Origin: an uncultured Muribaculaceae bacterium
GTDB taxonomy: Bacteria; Bacteroidota; Bacteroidia; Bacteroidales; Muribaculaceae
DNA: 10,158 nucleotides
Reading direction: 5' to 3'
Assembly (NCBI GenBank): GCA_910578035.1
Contig: CAJTOB010000073.1
Coordinates: 1 to 10,158, forward strand
Below are positions 6,241 through 10,158 of this stretch, piece after piece. The stretch's first letter is position 1. Each line of letters opens with the position of its first letter. The notes below the pieces were generated by a model. That model was given only the letters and a program-made list of their open reading frames with translations. It was not told the DNA's origin and did not search any database. Made by a program: the position numbers and the translations under genes.

Positions 6241-6328
6241 ACAATGACAATGAAAAACATCTTTGACATACAAAATCGCCGCAGTTTCCACAATTGACCT
6301 CAAGGAATCTTCTGAGCCAATCTCGTTT
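6241..6328 (+). other. Gap with a tiny ORF before the GrpB-family gene
   Basis: The 88-bp gap contains a 17-codon ORF, ATG 6244 to TGA 6295-6297 (MTMKNIFDIQNRRSFHN). It may be a remnant, a leader peptide or chance. CATCTTTG (6258-6265) partly resembles a -7 box. No terminator is visible, so read-through from the upstream pair into the GrpB gene is possible. Confidence 0.25.
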
Positions 6329-6877
6329 ATGAACAGTAATCTGAAAAATATGACGTTAGAAGAGCTATGGAAATTGTTCCCGATAGTTCTGGCGCCACAT
6401 AACTCTGATTGGAGAAACTTGGCAAACGAAGAAATCGAATGGTTGCAAACTCTACTTGCCGAGTATAGCCCTGCCATCAATCACATTGGCAGCACAGCAA
6501 TTCCTGACATTCACGCCAAACCAATAGTCGACATCCTCGTAGAGGTCTCTCCTGATATTGAATGGCAAACGATAAAAGAAATATTGGAAGGTGCCGGCTA
6601 TATCTGCATGTCAGAATCAGCAAACCGCATCAGCTTCAATAAAGGCTATACTCCGACAGGCTATGCCGACAAGGTATTTCATATCCACATACATAGGACC
6701 GGAGACAATGATGAAATCCTTTTCCGCGATTATCTGATTGCGCATCGTGAAGCCGCCAAAGAGTATGAGCTTCTGAAACTACGGCTATTGCCCAAATTCA
6801 AACATGACCGCGACGGATACACTGCTGCAAAAACAGAATTCATTAGAAATATAGTCGGACTTGCAAAAGATTATTGA
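6329..6877 (+). CDS. GrpB-family protein (nucleotidyltransferase fold)
   Basis: The 182-residue protein matches the GrpB/UPF0157 family. Visible signatures are HIGSTAIPDIHAKPIVDILV (52-71), with the GS motif of the nucleotidyltransferase fold and acidic D68, then RISFNKGY (100-107), the VFHIHIH strand (117-123), the FRDYL segment (132-136) and the closing YTAAKTEFI (164-172). The biochemical activity of this family is not well established; some members are fused to CoaE or stand beside other enzymes. I start it at ATG 6329, which gives the family-typical MNSNLKNMTLEELWKLFPI. A TTG 66 bp upstream would add 22 residues without family character. Its TGA overlaps the ATG of the AraC gene by one base (TGATG), so the two are probably an operon. 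Confidence 0.88.
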   Translation: MNSNLKNMTLEELWKLFPIVLAPHNSDWRNLANEEIEWLQTLLAEYSPAINHIGSTAIPDIHAKPIVDILVEVSPDIEWQTIKEILEGAGYICMSESANRISFNKGYTPTGYADKVFHIHIHRTGDNDEILFRDYLIAHREAAKEYELLKLRLLPKFKHDRDGYTAAKTEFIRNIVGLAKDY

Positions 6878-7659
6878 TGAAAATCTATCAACCGCGAGAG
6901 GAACTGCGGCCCTATGTACGTTACTACTGGGTGCTGGAAAGCAATGAGCCTTTCAGCGTTCTGACGTTTCCTATCGGTTGTCCGCAGATTATATTTCATA
7001 GGGGAAACCCGCTTTACATTCCGGAACTCGATAAAAGTCAATCATATTTTACGATTAGCGGCCAGGTGAACTTCCCTGCACATATCCAATCCTGCGGACA
7101 TTTGGAAATGATAGTGGCGGTTTTCTACCCGCATACAATCGGTATGTTTATCGACACACCGCCGTCGGCATTCTACAATCTTGAAATCTCAGGATACGAT
7201 ATTGAGAACCGGCGTCTTAACGATATTGCCAAACGGATATTCGAGTGTGCCGACCACAGGTTGTGTATCGAAATCCTCGACGAGTTCCTCCAGTCGAAGA
7301 TAAGCACATCACTGAATATCTGCCGCATAGGAGAATCTATAAGCACATTGCTTCGCGCACCATCTACGCAGGTCAATACTCTTGCCGACAAAGCCTGCCT
7401 GAGCAAACGGCAATATGAGCGGGTATTCTGCGATACAGTAGGCATGAGACCAAAGGAATATGCCCGCATAGCGCGGTTTCAGAAAGCCCTGTGGCTGATG
7501 CAGAGAGGTGTAAACAGCTATGCCGCCATTGCAGCTGAATGCGGATTCTCCGACCAGTCACACTTCATAAGGAATTTCAAGGAGCTCAGCGGGCATACAC
7601 CAAAATCGCTTTGCCGATACTGTTCTCCATACTCCGATCTGTTTACCAATCCTGCATAA
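6877..7659 (+). CDS. AraC-family transcriptional regulator
   Basis: The 260-residue regulator has a C-terminal double helix-turn-helix. HTH1 lies near 167-187 (NTLADKACLSKRQYERVF) with GMRPKEYARIARFQKAL after it, and HTH2 near 215-242 (YAAIAAECGFSDQSHFIRNF, then SGHTP). The N-terminal ~150 residues (PREELRPYVRYYWVL, FPIGCPQIIFHRG) look like the DUF6597-type sensor found in many Bacteroidetes AraC proteins. The ligand is unknown. I use ATG 6877, which overlaps the GrpB stop by one base; an in-frame TTG at 6874 would add one residue. Its likely targets are neighbouring genes, and the acetyltransferase-like gene 58 bp downstream, with its own promoter box, is the nearest candidate (inference). 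Confidence 0.9.
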   Translation: MKIYQPREELRPYVRYYWVLESNEPFSVLTFPIGCPQIIFHRGNPLYIPELDKSQSYFTISGQVNFPAHIQSCGHLEMIVAVFYPHTIGMFIDTPPSAFYNLEISGYDIENRRLNDIAKRIFECADHRLCIEILDEFLQSKISTSLNICRIGESISTLLRAPSTQVNTLADKACLSKRQYERVFCDTVGMRPKEYARIARFQKALWLMQRGVNSYAAIAAECGFSDQSHFIRNFKELSGHTPKSLCRYCSPYSDLFTNPA

Positions 7660-7696
7660 TGTCGCATTCGTTCTATCGACCATAAAAACCGTGATG

Positions 7697-7704
7697 TAAC
7701 TTTG
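7697..7704 (+). promoter_or_regulatory. -7 promoter box for the CAT-like gene
   Basis: TAACTTTG matches TAnnTTTG exactly and lies 13 bp before ATG 7718, so the leader would be only about 7-10 nt. No strong -33 box is visible; dependence on an activator, perhaps the AraC protein next door, is possible but unproven. Confidence 0.5.
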
Positions 7705-7717
7705 CGTCAAAAAAGAT

Positions 7718-8335
7718 ATGATGCAAGAAGTAAATCCGGCGGAAACAAGCCGTGCGTATGCCTTTAAAACATGGCTGAAGGCGCCGATGCCAATGGTGAC
7801 CTTAATCAAGACCCTTGATGTGACCCGATTACGTCATGTCGGCCGAAAGCGAGGCCTGAAATTCAATATGCTCATGTGCTGGTGTATCGGGCGCGCAGCC
7901 TCGCAGATAAAGGAATTTTATATGCTGCCGGTCGGCGATAAGCTAATCAAGTATGACGCGATTGCAGTCAATACAATAGTTGCCGATTCGCATGGCGAAA
8001 TCAGTTCATGCGACATTCCTTTCAGCGATAACCTGGGCCGATTTAATGAAGATTATCTGCGGCTTACACGTCAAGTTGCCGAAACTTGCAGGAACCACGA
8101 CATCACCGACAGCATGGTAATCGGCACTTCTGCGTTGACACAATGCAAAATCGACGGCGCCGTCGGCATGTATAGCGGAATTTTCAACAACCCGTTTATA
8201 ATCTGGGGCGCATACAACCGCCGATGGTTCAAGACCAAGCTCTCTGTATCATTCCAGTTCCACCACACCCAGATGGACGGTGCCCACGCCGCCAGCTTCC
8301 TTGACTGCTTGCAAAAGCAGATCAATGATTTGTAG
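7718..8335 (+). CDS. Chloramphenicol acetyltransferase-family (CatA-like) protein
   Basis: The 205-residue protein belongs to the CAT trimeric acetyltransferase fold. The active-site signature HHTQMDGAHAASFL (182-195) matches the CAT motif HHxxxDG: H183 is the expected catalytic base and D187 the structural aspartate. Other CAT-like parts are RAYAFKTWLKAPMPMVTLIKTLDVT (12-36), FNMLMCWCIGRA (49-60) and FNNPFIIWGAY (156-166). CATs acetylate the 3-hydroxyl of chloramphenicol using acetyl-CoA, but many chromosomal Bacteroidetes members have unknown acceptors, and resistance cannot be inferred. It is slightly shorter than classical CATs (about 213-220). ATG 7718 is followed directly by a second ATG, and either may start translation. 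Its 3' end overlaps the convergent HxlR gene by 14 bp. Confidence 0.85.
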   Translation: MMQEVNPAETSRAYAFKTWLKAPMPMVTLIKTLDVTRLRHVGRKRGLKFNMLMCWCIGRAASQIKEFYMLPVGDKLIKYDAIAVNTIVADSHGEISSCDIPFSDNLGRFNEDYLRLTRQVAETCRNHDITDSMVIGTSALTQCKIDGAVGMYSGIFNNPFIIWGAYNRRWFKTKLSVSFQFHHTQMDGAHAASFLDCLQKQINDL

Positions 8336-8684
8336 ACTGTTGAAAGTCTTTCAGATGCTCTCGCCCCCATTCCGACAGCTGATTGAGTATCGGTATCAGA
8401 GTTCGGCCCAAATCAGTCAATTCATATTCTGTGCGTGGCGGAACCTCGGCATAGATTATCCGCTTTACCAATCCTACCGACTCGAGCGTCTTCAGATGCC
8501 CTGATAAAACTTTGGGAGATATATCGGCTATGGCTCTCGACAACTCATTGAAACGCATCACACCGAACTCGTCGAGAATGACAAGAAGGAGCATAGACCA
8601 CTTGTTGGCAAAGTGCGCTATCACATTTCTCATAGGGCATGTTGCAATACATGAATATTTTTCTGAAATTTTTTCGGTCTTCAT
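8322..8684 (-). CDS. HxlR-family winged-helix transcriptional regulator, divergent from the DJ-1 gene
   Basis: The 120-residue regulator shows the full HxlR pattern: C16-PMRNVIAHFANKW (16-29), MRFNELSRAI, ISPKVLSGHLKTLESVGLVKR, then the wing signature PPRTEYELTDLGRTLIPIL and EWGREH. C16 occupies the conserved redox-sensing position of HypR/YodB-like members, and C12 is a second nearby cysteine. It resembles the regulator at 5591 in the same positions, including the aligned cysteine. The gene is transcribed away from the DJ-1/PfpI gene across a 153-bp gap containing a promoter and a palindrome, the classic arrangement for an HxlR repressor controlling a detoxification gene. The regulatory link is inference from layout. 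Confidence 0.9.
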   Translation of the reverse strand: MKTEKISEKYSCIATCPMRNVIAHFANKWSMLLLVILDEFGVMRFNELSRAIADISPKVLSGHLKTLESVGLVKRIIYAEVPPRTEYELTDLGRTLIPILNQLSEWGREHLKDFQQSTNH

Positions 8685-8742
8685 TTGTCTGATACTGACT
8701 AAAAGTGAGTTTGACGTAAGTGGCTACTCTGGAAGTAAGCTC

Positions 8743-8773
8743 TTGCGTGGCAATATGTTGAAGTATAACTTTG
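8743..8773 (+). promoter_or_regulatory. Promoter of the DJ-1/PfpI gene
   Basis: TTG at 8743-8745 and TAACTTTG at 8766-8773 are separated by 20 bp, the spacing expected between -33 and -7 elements in Bacteroidetes. Transcription would start near 8780, directly in front of the hairpin at 8782-8802, leaving a leader of about 55 nt. The matching promoter for the divergent HxlR gene is not obvious. Confidence 0.65.
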
Positions 8774-8781
8774 CGCTATCT

Positions 8782-8802
8782 AAAGGATAGCAGTTATCCT
8801 TT
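8782..8802. promoter_or_regulatory. Palindrome/hairpin at the DJ-1 transcription start
   Basis: AAAGGATA (8782-8789) and TATCCTTT (8795-8802) are a perfect 8-bp inverted repeat around GCAGT. An outer pair, CTTTGC (8769-8774) and GCAAAG (8803-8808), extends it and overlaps the -7 box. It could be an operator for the divergent HxlR dimer or an RNA hairpin at the 5' end of the mRNA. Confidence 0.5.
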
Positions 8803-8837
8803 GCAAAGCTAACTAAAACAATAAAAACCCACAAATT

Positions 8838-9440
8838 ATGACTAAAATCAGTATCAGCATTCCGGCATCGGCAAAAACTTCAGGCAAGGCAAACTTCGTA
8901 ATGCTCGGAACCGGCTTCGATGAAATCGAAGCTCTCGCTCCCATAGATGTCATGCGACGGGCCGGAATGGAAGTCCTCACTGTCTCCATGACCGAAAGCC
9001 GCCTCGTAAGGGGCGCCACAGGAAACTACGTTGTCGCCGACATGTGTATTTCCGATTTGAATCCCGCTCACATCGACTGGCTTATATTTCCCGGAGCGGA
9101 CAGGACTGAAGAAGCCGTCAACCTCAGCGAAGGTCTACAAAATATTGTGAAAGAACACTGGAACAAAGGCGGCAATATCGCTGCAATCTGTGCAGCTCCG
9201 GCGCTTGTGCTCGGCCCCGTCGGCATCATCAACGGCACAGAAGCTACCGGATATCCCTTTCTCAAAGAGGATTTAAAAAAGGCAGGAGGCATTTACTCAG
9301 AAGAATCGGTCGTTGTCGGCGAACACCTGATTACATCAAAAGGCCCCGGCACCACACTCGAATTTGCCCTTGCCATAGTGCGCAAGGCTAAAGGCATAGA
9401 AACCGAGAAAGCCCTCCGCGAAGGCATGGTGATATCCTAA
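8838..9440 (+). CDS. DJ-1/PfpI-family protein
   Basis: The 200-residue protein has the DJ-1/YajL layout. GTGFDEIEALAPIDVMRRAG (24-43) contains E31, the equivalent of human DJ-1 E18. The nucleophile elbow AAICAAPALVLG (115-126) places the reactive cysteine at C118. TGYP (137-140) and SKGPGTTLEFALAIV (167-181) complete the signature. Family members are linked to oxidative and carbonyl stress, with reported chaperone, glyoxalase or deglycase-type activities that remain debated. The first ~17 residues (KISISIPASAKTSG) precede the usual start of the fold and look like a short extension. An ATG start with an A-rich leader is typical of Bacteroidetes. The gene is divergent from an HxlR regulator and probably controlled by it; a flavin reductase converges from the right. 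Confidence 0.92.
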   Translation: MTKISISIPASAKTSGKANFVMLGTGFDEIEALAPIDVMRRAGMEVLTVSMTESRLVRGATGNYVVADMCISDLNPAHIDWLIFPGADRTEEAVNLSEGLQNIVKEHWNKGGNIAAICAAPALVLGPVGIINGTEATGYPFLKEDLKKAGGIYSEESVVVGEHLITSKGPGTTLEFALAIVRKAKGIETEKALREGMVIS

Positions 9441-9470
9441 ACAAATTAGACGTGAGAAGTTTTTTGAGGA

Positions 9471-9496
9471 GGGGGAGGCACTCTGCCACCCCCTTT
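9471..9496 (+). terminator. Terminator-like hairpin between convergent genes
   Basis: GGGGG-A-GGCA (9471-9480) pairs with TGCC-A-CCCCC (9484-9493) around CTC, with one A-A mismatch. Only TTT follows on the plus strand, and a run of six T precedes the hairpin rather than following it. The stable stem between two convergent genes suggests it ends the DJ-1 transcript. Confidence 0.5.
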
Positions 9497-9518
9497 CAGA
9501 ATAGATGGCGGGGCTGCC

Positions 9519-10085
9519 TTATTTTTTCAGGGCGAGGCCGTCGTGAAATGCTGTGCCGACGCGGCTGCCGAGCGCGAGGTAACCATTATGAATAGGCTCG
9601 AAACTTATCAGCCCCATTTTTTCGACATCGGGCTTGCCGTCGGGAGCAAGGAAGTTTTCATCGCACACGATATTGACGATTTCGGCAACGAGATAAAATC
9701 CTGTTTCTGATTCTTGTATTTTTTCCTTCACACGACACTCCATCGACATCGGGAAGCACTGAAACAGCGGCGCGTCTACGTTTGGAGCCTTAGACGATGT
9801 CCAGCCGGTCCTTTTCATTTTATCGGGGTGTTCCCTCGCACTGACAAGCCCGACGTAATCGGCTCCGACAAGGGTCTCTTTTGTAGCAAACGCCACCGTA
9901 AATTCTCCGCAACGGTTCAGATTGTCGGTCGTGGCATGGCTGCCGAGCGATATTATAATTTCTTCGTAATCCCACTGGCCGCCCCATGCGGCGTTCATTG
10001 CATTAGGCGTGCCGTCGGCATTATATGTGCCAATGATGAGCACGGGCTGTGGAAGTATCCACGCTTTTGGTTTGAAGTTTTTCAT
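9519..10085 (-). CDS. Flavin reductase / flavoredoxin-like protein (FMN-binding split barrel)
   Basis: The 188-residue protein matches flavin reductase-like flavoredoxins. The N-terminal part PQPVLIIGTYNADGTPNAMNAAW (12-34) is the typical flavin-binding opening strand pair. LGSHATTDNL (47-56) and EFTVAFATKE (61-70) follow, then VGLVSAREHPDKMKRTGW (78-95). The end holds FEPIHNGYLALGSRVGTAFHDG (162-183). These proteins bind FMN and pass electrons between NAD(P)H or ferredoxin-type donors and flavin partners in the cytosol; the partner here is unknown. Length is normal for the family. It converges on the DJ-1 gene, and its upstream side is occupied by a copy of the interspersed repeat starting about 24 bp away, which must overlap or crowd its promoter. 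Confidence 0.9.
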   Translation of the reverse strand: MKNFKPKAWILPQPVLIIGTYNADGTPNAMNAAWGGQWDYEEIIISLGSHATTDNLNRCGEFTVAFATKETLVGADYVGLVSAREHPDKMKRTGWTSSKAPNVDAPLFQCFPMSMECRVKEKIQESETGFYLVAEIVNIVCDENFLAPDGKPDVEKMGLISFEPIHNGYLALGSRVGTAFHDGLALKK

Positions 10086-10108
10086 TTTGAAGACTCAGAT
10101 AGTATTTT

Positions 10109-10158
10109 AGAGGTTGTTTAATAACATATGTGAAATCACAGGTTGGTGTATTTTTGCT
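10109..10158. repeat. Arm of the same inverted-repeat family, cut by the window end
   Basis: This segment starts AGAGGTTGTTTAATAACATA and continues to the window edge. It matches the reverse complement of the right arm of the 4170-4506 element over about 50 bp with roughly five differences, including the TCACAGGTTGGTG core that the left arm lacks. The remainder lies outside the window. Confidence 0.75.

Noticed and set aside
7718..8335. Chloramphenicol resistance gene
   Set aside because: The fold and HHxxxDG motif are present, but many chromosomal members have unknown acceptors, so resistance cannot be claimed from sequence alone.
1..10158. CRISPR array, toxin-antitoxin pair, restriction or other defence system
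   Set aside because: No regularly spaced repeats, Cas, nuclease, methylase or toxin-like genes are visible; the only immunity-like protein (5947-6240) has no adjacent toxin.

Overview
The window looks like chromosomal DNA of a gut-type Bacteroidales bacterium, possibly Muribaculaceae or a close relative (inference). Promoter-like boxes have the Bacteroidetes -7 form TAnnTTTG (TAACTTTG at 475, 7697 and 8766). Starts have A-rich leaders rather than Shine-Dalgarno sites, base composition is moderate, and most protein families are common in Bacteroidales. There are no rRNA, tRNA, CRISPR, phage or transposase genes.

Region by region. 1-568 is mostly non-coding: a possible 47-residue ORF (75-218), a stretch rich in alternating CCGAA/TTCGG motifs that can fold into nested stems and a terminator-like hairpin (269-367), and a promoter (475-482). 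569-2815 holds a cobalamin-binding radical SAM enzyme and a family 2 glycosyltransferase on the + strand. 2944-4121 is a tight minus-strand operon: rhodanese-type lipoprotein, two-helix membrane protein, small HEAT-like protein. 4170-4506 is a 337-bp non-coding element with long terminal and internal inverted repeats, and part of the same repeat family reappears at 10109-10158 at the window edge. 4563-5456 (-) is a second radical SAM protein with its own intrinsic terminator. 5591-6240 (+) is an HxlR regulator overlapping a small DUF2185/Imm33-like gene. 6329-7659 (+) is a GrpB-family nucleotidyltransferase-fold protein overlapping an AraC-type regulator. 7718-8335 (+) is a chloramphenicol-acetyltransferase-fold protein. 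8322-8684 (-) is a second HxlR regulator, divergent from a DJ-1/PfpI gene (8838-9440, +) that has a hairpin/palindrome at its predicted transcription start. 9519-10085 (-) is a flavoredoxin-like flavin reductase.

The right half reads as an accessory stress-response neighbourhood: three one-component regulators, two of them HxlR proteins keeping an aligned N-terminal cysteine, placed with a DJ-1 protein, a flavin reductase and an acetyltransferase. A response to reactive electrophiles or other small molecules fits, but this is inference from context. Genuine novelty is limited. The best candidates for a second look are the inverted-repeat element and its partner copy, the structured segment at 269-367, and the palindrome in the DJ-1 promoter.
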